Assembly: GCF_014640175.1 (NCBI RefSeq)
Contig: NZ_BMGL01000001.1
Span: 124,001-188,000 of the forward strand
Direction of reading: 5' to 3'
DNA: 64,000 bases
Source: Psychroflexus salis
Lineage (GTDB): Bacteria > Bacteroidota > Bacteroidia > Flavobacteriales > Flavobacteriaceae
The notes below the pieces were generated by a model. The model did not search any database. It saw only the letters and a list, made by a program, of their open reading frames with translations, and was not told the origin of the DNA. This document shows, piece by piece, positions 1 to 7,449 of this stretch. The number at the start of each line of letters is the position of its first letter. Within the stretch, counting starts at the first letter, position 1. A program made the translations under genes and the position numbers.

Positions 1-1
1 C

Positions 2-475
2 GCTACTTTAGAAGGCATGCGCCCACTCATGGTCGAAATACAAGCTTTGGTTAGCTCTGCTGTATACGGCACACCACAACGCTCTACAACAGGCTACAAT
101 GCCAAACGACTCAATATGCTATTGGCGGTTTTAGAAAAACGAGCAGGCTTTCGCTTAGGCGCGAAAGATGTGTTTTTAAATATTACTGGCGGAATTAGCA
201 TAGACGACCCCGCTTTAGATTTAGCCGTAGTTGCTGCCATTTTATCTTCTAACGAAGATGTTTCTATTTCAAGGAAAAGTTGCTTTGCAGGCGAAATTGG
301 CCTTGCCGGCGAAATTAGGCCTGTAAGTCGTGTGGAACAACGCATTTTAGAAGCTGAAAAACTCGGTTTTGAAAGCATTGTTATTGCAAAAGAAAGCAAA
401 TTACCAAAAAGCAACTACCAAATACAATTGGTGCGTGTTGCTAAAATTGAAGATGTAGTGGATTTTTTGTTTTAG
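2..475 (+). CDS. radA: DNA repair protein RadA, C-terminal part (5' end outside window)
   Basis: RadA (Sms) is a RecA-like ATPase that helps process recombination intermediates. Only the last ~157 codons are visible, read in frame from base 2. They cover the C-terminal Lon-protease-like domain. The first residues (ATLEGMRPLMVEIQAL) match the stretch that follows the ATPase core in this family. The NITGGISIDDPALDLAV and GEIGLAGEIRPV segments are the typical Lon-fold signatures. An in-frame ATG at base 17 is internal, so the gene begins upstream of the window. The reading frame is intact to its TAG stop. Confidence 0.93.
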   Translation, partial: ATLEGMRPLMVEIQALVSSAVYGTPQRSTTGYNAKRLNMLLAVLEKRAGFRLGAKDVFLNITGGISIDDPALDLAVVAAILSSNEDVSISRKSCFAGEIGLAGEIRPVSRVEQRILEAEKLGFESIVIAKESKLPKSNYQIQLVRVAKIEDVVDFLF

Positions 476-502
476 ATTATTATAAATACACACCCACCTT
501 AA

Positions 503-520
503 TCCTCCCTCTAGGGAGGA
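503..520. repeat. Short REP-like hairpin beside the transposase remnant
   Basis: A near-perfect hairpin: CCTCCCT, two-base loop, AGGGAGG, with an extra closing T-A pair. It lies between radA and the RAYT remnant. Short GC-rich hairpins are what RAYT transposases act on, so it may be a leftover of the same element. That link is inferred from position only. It could also act as a weak terminator for radA. Confidence 0.45.
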
Positions 521-530
521 AATTGTAGGA

Positions 531-759
531 TAGTTGGTCATAACTGATGAAAACTACCGCTATTTTCTGAAAAAATACGAATATTACATTAGCTCGTTTG
601 TTGAGACATTTTGTTATTGCCTGATAACCAATTATTTTCATTTGTTAATTCGAATAAAAGATGAACAACAAATTGAAGAAGGGATGCAATTTAAAATGAA
701 GAAACAAAAATCTAAAAGCCTTCAATAAAAAATACAACCGAAAAGGAAGCTTGTTCATG
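531..759 (+). pseudogene. Decayed RAYT / IS200-like transposase fragment
   Basis: The translation from about base 531 contains a stretch ending in CYCLITNYFHLLIRIKDE. This resembles the central block of REP-associated tyrosine transposases (family form roughly CLMPNHFHLLI, with the HUH pair). Here the first His is replaced by Tyr (NYFH instead of NHFH). The frame then shifts by one between about 690 and 712, and the next frame continues with AFNKKYNRKGSLF, another family block. The N-terminus is missing, and the C-terminus, including the region expected to hold the catalytic Tyr, is replaced by a dehydrogenase tail. A relic of a RAYT gene seems well supported; it cannot be functional. Confidence 0.7.
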
Positions 760-1110
760 CGGGTAAATGTGTTTGCCGTGTACGAACTTTGTACTGCTTT
801 TATTCCGAAAATGCTAGCCAACGGATTTGGACGCGTGGTGAATTTGGTTTCGGGTATACAAGACCAACCCGAACTTTCGCCTTATAGTACTTCTAAAGCG
901 GCATTGGCTAAATTAACAGAAGATTTGGCTGTAAAATTCGATGATACGAATGTGCGCATTAACGCACTCGACCCAGGTTGGTTGCAAACTGATTTGGGTG
1001 GAGAATATGCTGAGCATCCCGTAGAAGGGGTAATGCCCGGCGCACTACAACCCGCACTCGTGGAAAACGATGGCCCTAACAGGAAAACTTTTTTTGCTTT
1101 GGATGAATAG
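760..1110 (+). pseudogene. C-terminal remnant of a short-chain dehydrogenase/reductase
   Basis: This segment reads in frame directly from the transposase relic. It encodes the second half of an SDR-family oxidoreductase: VNVFAVYELC, a helix, then GRVVNLVSG and the catalytic YSTSK (YxxxK) motif, followed by NALDPGWLQTDLGG. The N-terminal Rossmann half with the glycine-rich NAD(P)-binding motif is absent, so it cannot bind cofactor. Family SDRs are about 240-280 residues; only ~117 remain. The remaining frame is open to its own stop, so a chimeric peptide could be translated, but a function is unlikely. Confidence 0.75.
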
Positions 1111-1144
1111 TAAAATTTAGTTTTTTAATTAAAAAACGAGCATA

Positions 1145-1178
1145 AAAAAAGCCGTTTCAACATTGAAACGGCTTTTTT
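1145..1178. terminator. Bidirectional rho-independent terminator
   Basis: A 16-bp perfect stem (AAAAAAGCCGTTTCAA / TTGAAACGGCTTTTTT) with a two-base loop. T-runs arise on both strands, so it can end transcription from the left and from tRNA-Ala on the minus strand, whose 3' end is only 3 bases away. Confidence 0.85.
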
Positions 1179-1180
1179 GG

Positions 1181-1254
1181 TGGAGAATATCGGATTCGAA
1201 CCGATGACCCCTACGCTGCCAGCGTAGTGCTCTAGCCAACTGAGCTAATTCCCC
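1181..1254 (-). tRNA. tRNA-Ala (GGC)
   Basis: The minus-strand sequence folds as a tRNA. The acceptor pairs GGGGAAT with ATTCTCC (one G-T wobble) and has discriminator A. The D-arm lies around AGCTCAGTTGG. The anticodon stem CTACG/CGTAG encloses a loop with GGC, and the T-arm contains GGTTCGAATCC. The terminal CCA is not encoded. The terminator at 1145-1178 follows directly. Confidence 0.95.
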
Positions 1255-1695
1255 ATTACAATTGAAGTTAAGAACTTTTATATTCATTCCTGCTTTTGTG
1301 CTCTAGTTCCGTCAAGCTGCCCCTTGACGAGAATTCTCGGAAAAACAAAAAGAATTTGAAAAAAATTCTTTGGTTTTTACGAAACCAACTTAGCTAATTA
1401 TCTCTTTTAATAAAAGTTAAGAACTTTCTAATTATTTCTTTAAGCAAAACAAATATAAGTGTATTTTAAAAATGAAGAAAGTAAAAGCTTCAAGAAATTT
1501 GATTAGGTTGAAACTATTCGATGAAAGATGAATCAAATTTAAATTACATTCCAATTTTACAGTCTACATAATGGTTGTATTTATAAATCCGCAATTTTCA
1601 CATTTTCATATTGCTTCATCAACACATTAATCCATAAGGACATTTTTAAATTAGCAAATTATCAAATTTTCACAGTACATTTCTAAATTAACCAA
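1255..1695. other. Non-coding spacer with tRNA-Ala relic and a hairpin
   Basis: No convincing gene is visible in this AT-rich stretch. It holds a small hairpin at 1310-1329 (CGTCAAG / CTTGACG), followed by the palindrome GAGAATTCTC. It also holds a partial degenerate copy of the start of tRNA-Ala at 1385-1427, listed separately. The rest shows no structure I can name. Confidence 0.6.
1385..1427 (-). repeat. Degenerate duplicate of the tRNA-Ala 5' region
   Basis: Two blocks repeat the sequence at 1236-1278, which covers the tRNA D-arm/acceptor start and its upstream flank. CCAACTTAGCTAATT matches 14 of 15 bases, and AAGTTAAGAACTTT matches 14 of 14. The 14-base spacing between blocks is identical in both copies and the offset is 149 bp. 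The region that would hold the anticodon and T-arm is not recognisable, so this is a relic and not a tRNA gene. Confidence 0.65.
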
Positions 1696-3606
1696 TTAAT
1701 GGACAATCAATTTTTTAACCACAGAAGTTTCATCAGTAAGGAGTTTTATTAAATAAATTCCGCGAGAAAAATCTTCAACAAAAACTTGAGTTAAGTTTTC
1801 TTTTGGATGCAACTCTTTTTTTAAGCTTCCGTTGATGGTAAATATCTGGATTTTATTTATGGCTAGTTGGGTTTCAACAAAAAAACTACTGCCTTTACGA
1901 ACTGGGTTTGGGTACATTTCAATAGGTATAGCTTCAAAAATCGAATTAGAAAGCGTGGTGGCTTGTAATAGAAATTCATCTACCGTCCAACGGGTTGCTT
2001 CTTCACCGAAAGTAGTATCGTATTTAAATGCAATGTAGGCAGTACCCGAAATAGCGCTGATATCTATTTCGTCAAAGAAAAATTCTACTTCATTATTACT
2101 TCCATCGGGATGCGTAGGAGCAGTAAAATTAGGAATGCTTGTCCAAGTAAAATTAGAAGGACTATTGCCTCCATCGTAATCGGTAGAATAAACCACGCGA
2201 AGCGGTGTGTTTCCAAAAGTAGCTTCGGCGTAAAAACTGAGTTGCAAACTAGCATAGGCATTAAAATCGATGGGATTGCTGGTAATTAACCAATCTAAAC
2301 TCGGTACTTGACCACCGCTAAAAGCATTCATTTGGTAGGCACCTGTATTGTTAAAGCCATTGTTGTCTATGCAGTTCCAATCTAAATCGCTAACTTCACT
2401 AACTGTGAAAAACGAATCTACGTTATCGCAATCATCAAAGTTTTCGAAAAGCACAAGTTCAGGACCGGTTAGGGTTTCAACTTCTATACTATTGCTGGGC
2501 TGAGAAATATTACCCGTGGCATCGACAGCAATTATTTGAAAGCTGTAAATGGTTTCTGAAGTTAAACCAGTAACCGTATAGGTTAATGTCGATTCGCTTA
2601 AATTGGCTATGCTTTGGCCATCTTGCAAAACTTCATACCGATCTAAAACTTCATTATCGGTTGAAGCATCCCAAGAAAGTTGGACACTGTTGTTGGTAAT
2701 GTTCGATGCGCTTAAGTTGGCGGGCGCAGTTGGTGCCGTGGTATCAGGTTGTGGATCCCAAATTTGCTGTACATACGCAGGATTATCAATTAAAGGGTTT
2801 CGGTTACCTTGAAATAAATATCCGTTGTTATTTCGGTCGATTTCACGTTGCGAAACGGGGTCTTGCAAGTGCCAGCTAATTAGTAAATCTATATACCATT
2901 GTACATAAAATTGCAGCTCGTCGTTAGCAGTTAAAACTTCGTTAGCATCCCAACTCGAATTAAATTCTTGTTCATACCGAATAGCGAAATATAAAACTGA
3001 ACGGGCAATATCGCCTTTAAACTCGTCTATGGGTTCAAAAACAACTCCACTGTATCCCGGAAAGGTATTGTTACCGCGTTTAGACCCGTTGGTAGATGTA
3101 TAATCGGGATTATTGCCTACTTCACCAAATGGAAAACTACCACGAGCGCCATTTACAGATCCATCGGATGGAACTACATGAAAATAATCGTTTTTCATTG
3201 GCGATGCACTGTTAAAAGTAGATTGTGGTACTAAATGTTCGCGGTTGTAACAAATGCCTTCGCCATTGTAATTGCCACATTGGTTTTGAAAGTGATTGTA
3301 ATTATAAGCATCGGTGGTATTTGGTTTTTCTGAATACATATCTAAAACCGTACCATCGTTTTCGTAGTAATCGTCTGTATCTCCACTATTGGGATTGGCA
3401 TAAGCATCGTATAAAGCGTCGTAACCTTGGTCTTGATGAAATGGAAATCCATTAGCATCGTCTATATCGTCTATAATTTGATTTAAGGCAGTTTTCAATT
3501 CAAATCCAGTAAGTCCATTAGCTGCATCATAATAAGCTTGCGGTGCTTGTGCATAAGCGGTAAGCAAAATGAAAAAACTTAGAAAAAAAGAGTAATAATA
3601 TTTCAT
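1696..3606 (-). CDS. T9SS-secreted endonuclease I family nuclease with FnIII domain
   Basis: This 636-residue protein is predicted to be exported and to cleave extracellular nucleic acid. Residues 1-20 form a signal peptide. Residues ~35-270 are an endonuclease I (EndA/NucM type) domain with the CYNREHLVPQS active-site motif (His124) and the NDYFHVVPSDGSVN block. A fibronectin type III domain lies at ~291-379. A jelly-roll region of choice-of-anchor J type lies at ~383-548. A T9SS type A sorting domain (YPNPV...GIYLIKLLT) covers ~561-636. EndA alone is ~235 residues, so most of the length is accessory. It is transcribed alone, divergent from hupE. The fold assignment is firm; the biological role (DNA scavenging or biofilm turnover) is inferred. 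Confidence 0.9.
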   Translation of the reverse strand: MKYYYSFFLSFFILLTAYAQAPQAYYDAANGLTGFELKTALNQIIDDIDDANGFPFHQDQGYDALYDAYANPNSGDTDDYYENDGTVLDMYSEKPNTTDAYNYNHFQNQCGNYNGEGICYNREHLVPQSTFNSASPMKNDYFHVVPSDGSVNGARGSFPFGEVGNNPDYTSTNGSKRGNNTFPGYSGVVFEPIDEFKGDIARSVLYFAIRYEQEFNSSWDANEVLTANDELQFYVQWYIDLLISWHLQDPVSQREIDRNNNGYLFQGNRNPLIDNPAYVQQIWDPQPDTTAPTAPANLSASNITNNSVQLSWDASTDNEVLDRYEVLQDGQSIANLSESTLTYTVTGLTSETIYSFQIIAVDATGNISQPSNSIEVETLTGPELVLFENFDDCDNVDSFFTVSEVSDLDWNCIDNNGFNNTGAYQMNAFSGGQVPSLDWLITSNPIDFNAYASLQLSFYAEATFGNTPLRVVYSTDYDGGNSPSNFTWTSIPNFTAPTHPDGSNNEVEFFFDEIDISAISGTAYIAFKYDTTFGEEATRWTVDEFLLQATTLSNSIFEAIPIEMYPNPVRKGSSFFVETQLAINKIQIFTINGSLKKELHPKENLTQVFVEDFSRGIYLIKLLTDETSVVKKLIVH

Positions 3607-3802
3607 GAAAATAAAAATTTAATAGGTTTTAGCTGTGTTTGCGTTGGCTAAAGCCTTTGCAAAAGTAAGGATTATATTAAGTTTAAAAGCTGAAATATGA
3701 AGCTGAAATTGAAGAATGGAAATTTTGCAATCTAAAAATTTCAACTTAATTAAGTTTTTTGCACCTTTGAAAATCTTTTAAATCCCTTAACAAAAGAAAA
3801 CT

Positions 3803-4384
3803 ATGGAAGAATTTTGGCTGTATTTTAAATTGGGGCTTACCCATGTATTAGATTGGAATGCTTACGACCATGTTTTGTATTTAACCGCTTTGGTAGCATC
3901 TTACACCTTTTCTTCATGGAAGCGAGTTTTTTGGTTGGCAAGTATTTTTACCATTGGCCATATGCTTTCTTTAGCTTTAGCAGCTTATAATGTAGTAAGC
4001 GTAGATACGGGTATCGTTGAGTTTTTAATTCCCGTTTCTATATTTGTTGCTGCTTTATATAATATTTTTACAGCGGGTAAACCGAATGCTTCTAAGGTAA
4101 ATTTACTGTATTTTATTACCTTGTTTTTTGGTTTAATACACGGCTTTGGGTTTTCGACCTATTTTAAAATGATTTCTGAAAGCGCAGACCATATAAGTTT
4201 ATTATTGGTAGAATTTGCATTGGGTATTGAAGTAGCTCAATTACTTGTTGTTGCGGTTGTGTTAATACTGGCTTCTATTTTTCAAAACATCTTTAACTTC
4301 GCTAAACGCGACTGGATATTAGTAATTTCAGCTTTAATTATAGGTTTAACACTACCTATTTTAAAAGAAAACTGGCTTTGGTAA
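3803..4384 (+). CDS. HupE/UreJ family membrane protein
   Basis: A 193-residue polytopic inner-membrane protein with about six hydrophobic segments and the family blocks LTHVLDWNAYDHVLYL near the start and HGFGFS in the middle. HupE/UreJ proteins are linked to nickel (or cobalt) entry for hydrogenase and urease, but many Bacteroidetes copies have no such neighbours. None are seen here, so the substrate is unknown. It begins a three-gene operon: dCMP deaminase starts 6 bases after its stop. Confidence 0.88.
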   Translation: MEEFWLYFKLGLTHVLDWNAYDHVLYLTALVASYTFSSWKRVFWLASIFTIGHMLSLALAAYNVVSVDTGIVEFLIPVSIFVAALYNIFTAGKPNASKVNLLYFITLFFGLIHGFGFSTYFKMISESADHISLLLVEFALGIEVAQLLVVAVVLILASIFQNIFNFAKRDWILVISALIIGLTLPILKENWLW

Positions 4385-4390
4385 CCTACA

Positions 4391-4828
4391 ATGAAAACTA
4401 AAAATAAACAATTAAAATTCGATAAGGCTTATTTGCGCATGGCAAACGAGTGGGGAAAACTCTCGCATTGCGAGCGTAAACAAGTAGGCGCAATTATTGT
4501 AAAAGACCGCATGATTATCTCTGATGGTTACAATGGTACACCCAGCGGATTTGAAAACAATTGCGAAGATGAAGAAGGAATTACCAAATGGTATGTTCTT
4601 CATGCAGAAGCTAATGCCATTTTAAAAGTAGCGGCTTCTACACAATCTTGTAAAGGTGCTACTTTGTACATTACGCTTTCACCTTGCAAGGACTGCAGCA
4701 AACTAATACATCAGGCAGGAATTACAAGAGTTGTTTTTCAAAAAAAATACAAGGACGATAGCGGGTTGGTTTTTTTAGAAAAAGCAGGGGTAGACCTAAG
4801 TCATATTTCAGCAATACATCATGAGTAA
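4391..4828 (+). CDS. dCMP deaminase (cytidine/deoxycytidylate deaminase family)
   Basis: This zinc enzyme (145 residues) is expected to convert dCMP to dUMP for dTTP synthesis. The zinc site is clear: HAE at residues 71-73 (His ligand and catalytic Glu) and PCKDC with Cys99 and Cys102. The YNGTPSGFENNC block is characteristic of the dCMP deaminase/ComEB branch rather than cytidine deaminase. Length fits that branch. Its last 8 bases overlap the start of the S41 protease gene, which indicates translational coupling. Confidence 0.92.
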   Translation: MKTKNKQLKFDKAYLRMANEWGKLSHCERKQVGAIIVKDRMIISDGYNGTPSGFENNCEDEEGITKWYVLHAEANAILKVAASTQSCKGATLYITLSPCKDCSKLIHQAGITRVVFQKKYKDDSGLVFLEKAGVDLSHISAIHHE

Positions 4829-6404
4829 AAAGCATTATCATAAAAAATATTTGCCGCTTATTGTAGGTACTTCTATTGCTATTGGTTTGGTAATTAATGT
4901 TATGGTTAATGGTAATCCTTCACGCTTTACAAGCAATAACACCAATCAATTAAAAATAAATCAACTGCTTAATTATATTGAAAACGATTATGTAGATGAA
5001 GTGAATACCGATAGTATTGTTTCTACTATGGTAGACCAAATGCTGGACAATTTAGACCCGCATTCTACCTACATTCCTAAGGAAGAATACCTACGCGTAA
5101 AAGAAAACTTGCAGGGCGAAATTGTAGGTATTGGTATAAGTTTTTTTAAAATTGAAGACAGTATTGCTGTTATTCAAAGTTTACCCGACGGACCAGCAAA
5201 AAAAGTAGGTGTTTTACCCGGAGACCGAATTTTATATGCTAATAACATTCAACTACACGACCAGAATCTTAGTAACGATTCCATTACCAAAATTTTAAAA
5301 GGAGAAATGAATTCGGTTGTACATATTGCAGTAAAACGAAAAGGCTACGATAGTTTAATCGAATTTTCAATAGCTCGTAACCGAATTCCCATAAAAAGTG
5401 TAAATGCGGGTATCGCTTTAAATGAAGAATTAGGCTACATTAAAATTAATCGCTTTGCTGAAACTACTTACCAAGAGTTTATTGAAAAACTGAATGCGCT
5501 AAAACAACAAGGTGTACGTAAACTTATCTTAGATTTGAGAGATAATGGCGGTGGATTTTTAAAGGAAGCCATAGCTATTGCAGATGAGTTTTTACCCAAC
5601 GAAACTCCTATTTTATTCACCAAAAATCGTTCAGGTAAAACCAAAGAAAATTTTGCTAGCCGCAAATCGAGTTTTTTAAATGGCGATGTGTATGTGTTAA
5701 TTAACGAAAATTCTGCTTCTGCAAGCGAGATTGTTGCAGGTGCACTTCAAGATAATGATCGAGGTTATATTGTAGGCCGTCGCTCCTACGGAAAAGGTTT
5801 AGTACAACGAGAAATGAAATTAGCCGATGGTAGCGCAGTACGCTTAACGGTTTCTAGGTATTATACGCCAACCGGCCGCAGTATACAACGCCCATATAAA
5901 AATGGAAATAAAGCTTATTTTAACGATTATCATAATCGTTTTGAAAATGGCGAATTAATTGAAAAAGATAGTATTAGCGTTAACGATAGCCTACAATATA
6001 CCACCCCAGGAGGGAGAATTGTTTATGGTGGCGGTGGAATTGTACCCGATATTTTTGTGCCTAAAAACTTAGCTGATTTAGACGAAGATTTAGACTATAT
6101 GCTAAAAGGTGGTGTAATTGATCGATTTGTTTTCGATGAATTGGATAAAAACAGAAGCTATTACAATCAATTATCGGAAGAAGATTTTAAAGATTTTGAA
6201 ATTCCGAATGAAATGCTTCTTAATTATACGGAATACTTAAATGAATTAGCTTTTAACTATAATTTTGAAACCCACCAAACTAAGCTGAAGCGTTTTTTAA
6301 AAGCGAGTATTGCTAAACAGCTTTTTAGTGAAGAAGAAGCTTACAGAATCTTAACGCAATCGGATGCAATGATTGATGCCGTGCAAAAGCATATAGAAAA
6401 ATAG
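4821..6404 (+). CDS. S41 family C-terminal processing peptidase (CtpA/Prc-like)
   Basis: A 527-residue periplasmic serine protease with an N-terminal signal anchor (residues ~10-30). A PDZ domain lies at ~95-180 (VGIGISF, LPGDRIL). The S41 core runs from ~200 to 370. The catalytic dyad is visible as SASASE (Ser300) and GRRSYGKG (Lys325), with the usual 25-residue spacing. Family members trim C-termini of envelope proteins. The gene overlaps dCMP deaminase by 8 bases; this pairing looks like co-transcription rather than a shared pathway. A ~150-residue C-terminal extension is mostly charged and helical. Confidence 0.93.
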   Translation: MSKKHYHKKYLPLIVGTSIAIGLVINVMVNGNPSRFTSNNTNQLKINQLLNYIENDYVDEVNTDSIVSTMVDQMLDNLDPHSTYIPKEEYLRVKENLQGEIVGIGISFFKIEDSIAVIQSLPDGPAKKVGVLPGDRILYANNIQLHDQNLSNDSITKILKGEMNSVVHIAVKRKGYDSLIEFSIARNRIPIKSVNAGIALNEELGYIKINRFAETTYQEFIEKLNALKQQGVRKLILDLRDNGGGFLKEAIAIADEFLPNETPILFTKNRSGKTKENFASRKSSFLNGDVYVLINENSASASEIVAGALQDNDRGYIVGRRSYGKGLVQREMKLADGSAVRLTVSRYYTPTGRSIQRPYKNGNKAYFNDYHNRFENGELIEKDSISVNDSLQYTTPGGRIVYGGGGIVPDIFVPKNLADLDEDLDYMLKGGVIDRFVFDELDKNRSYYNQLSEEDFKDFEIPNEMLLNYTEYLNELAFNYNFETHQTKLKRFLKASIAKQLFSEEEAYRILTQSDAMIDAVQKHIEK

Positions 6405-6444
6405 TTTATTGGTGTTTTATGTTTTTTTACTAAAAAAAGCTAAG

Positions 6445-6729
6445 TTAACTCCCCGCAAAAGGATTTCCAAAAAGACCCACAGCCAGCTCTGCCCAAACAA
6501 TAATTAACAAAAACAATACGAATCCAACAAAAAGAAATTTCGTTTTTTTAGTTTTTGCTTTATTGATAATTAACCATATAAGAGACCCTGAAATAAGGAG
6601 TAAAAAAGCGGCCACAATAAAGTCGAAAAGCGACCAGTTTACTTCGTTTGATAGTTGCATTCCAATTAATGGAATAAATAGAAGTAGGATTACACCTATT
6701 AGCAATTTTAAAAAAGATTTGATTTTCAT
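6445..6729 (-). CDS. Small membrane protein of unknown function
   Basis: A predicted ~94-residue protein, MKIKSFLKLL..., with three hydrophobic segments separated by short basic loops (KAKTKKTK). I chose the start at 6729 because the upstream codons are not needed and the protein then begins with a normal basic-hydrophobic N-terminus; an in-frame start at 6756 is also open. I do not recognise a named family. It stands alone, convergent with the protease gene. Confidence 0.6.
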   Translation of the reverse strand: MKIKSFLKLLIGVILLLFIPLIGMQLSNEVNWSLFDFIVAAFLLLISGSLIWLIINKAKTKKTKFLFVGFVLFLLIIVWAELAVGLFGNPFAGS

Positions 6730-6844
6730 AGCGTTTAGTTCAATACATAACACCATGAGTTTAACAAAAGATAAATTTGTTACACATTATATAATAAAAT
6801 AAATCTTAAATGTACTTCAGGCCTTTACAACAGGCTTATAACAA

Positions 6845-6861
6845 GCAAGCTCAGCATAAAC
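6845..6861. repeat. 17-bp repeat, copy 1 of 2
   Basis: GCAAGCTCAGCATAAAC occurs here and again, identical, at 7036-7052 inside the segment between the two tRNA-Gln-derived 60-bp repeats. It looks like part of a small interspersed non-coding repeat. Confidence 0.6.
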
Positions 6862-6925
6862 ATCACTGCCTACCGAAGGAAAGTTGCCCTAAACAATTTT
6901 AATTTGAAAACTGTCAGTTCGAGTG

Positions 6926-6956
6926 ATTCCCTGAACTTCCAAAAAGTTCAGGGAAT
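6926..6956. repeat. REP-like hairpin
   Basis: A perfect 13-bp inverted repeat (ATTCCCTGAACTT / AAGTTCAGGGAAT) around a 5-base loop. The sequence just before it, TTCGAGTGATT, recurs near 28885 beside a weaker hairpin. This suggests a small interspersed palindromic family. No T-run follows on the plus strand, so a simple terminator is less likely. Confidence 0.6.
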
Positions 6957-6968
6957 CTTATCGAGAAC

Positions 6969-7028
6969 AAAAAATCCGAACTCAAATTAAGAATTCGGAC
7001 TTTGCAGTTTTGTTGGCCTACTAGGGCT
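6969..7028. repeat. 60-bp direct repeat: duplicated tRNA-Gln 3' end plus terminator, copy 1
   Basis: Identical over all 60 bases to 7078-7137, offset 109 bp. In the second copy the last 16 bases are the 3' end of tRNA-Gln and the rest is its terminator. Here only the tRNA tail is present, with no tRNA body after it. The copy therefore is a duplicate rather than a second gene. Confidence 0.9.
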
Positions 7029-7076
7029 TACTTCGGCAAGCTCAGCATAAACTTCTCGCCCTACAAATTCTTCAAT

Positions 7077-7110
7077 AAAAAAATCCGAACTCAAATTAAG
7101 AATTCGGACT
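7077..7110 (-). terminator. Terminator of tRNA-Gln
   Basis: On the minus strand TCCGAA and TTCGGA pair around a 13-base loop and are followed by a run of T. It lies just downstream of the tRNA 3' end. The same structure is duplicated at about 6968-7001. Confidence 0.75.
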
Positions 7111-7137
7111 TTGCAGTTTTGTTGGCCTACTAGGGCT
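7078..7137. repeat. 60-bp direct repeat, copy 2 (overlaps tRNA-Gln 3' end)
   Basis: Partner of 6969-7028, with 60 of 60 bases identical. It begins with the A-run that forms the terminator T-tail on the minus strand and ends inside the T-arm of tRNA-Gln. Confidence 0.9.
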
Positions 7138-7194
7138 CGAACCTAGACTCTTCTGGACCAAAACCAGACGTGTTGCCAGTTACACCATAGGCCA
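7122..7194 (-). tRNA. tRNA-Gln (TTG)
   Basis: The minus strand folds with acceptor TGGCCTA/TAGGCCA and discriminator A. The anticodon stem TCTGG/CCAGA encloses TTTTGGT (anticodon TTG). The T-arm is CTAGG-TTCGAGC-CCTAG. CCA is not encoded. Its 3' end and terminator are duplicated 109 bp downstream. Confidence 0.95.
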
Positions 7195-7449
7195 ATTTGC
7201 TATTGCGGGTGCAAATTTATAACATACTTTCTTCACTACAAAACAATACTCATTAATTTTTATCAAGTTTTTTGCTTTTACGCATATAAAGAAAAGTTTA
7301 AAAGCTTATTGACTAAATATGAGCTCCTTAAACTAACTTTAAAAGAAACTTTTGCTTTTTTATAGAATCAGATTTGCTTTTATCGCACAAAAAAAATCGG
7401 GCTTCAATTACAATATAATCCTTATTTTCGCTTTCTTAAATAAAAGAGA
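7195..7449. other. AT-rich spacer upstream of the DUF2723 gene
   Basis: No gene or repeat was recognised. It carries the promoters of tRNA-Gln (minus) and probably of the DUF2723 gene (plus), but I could not assign a clear TAnnTTTG element for the latter. Confidence 0.4.

Noticed and set aside
1310-1329. Small hairpin after tRNA-Ala as a terminator
   Set aside because: It lies on the 5' side of the minus-strand tRNA and lacks a T-run; no gene ends beside it.
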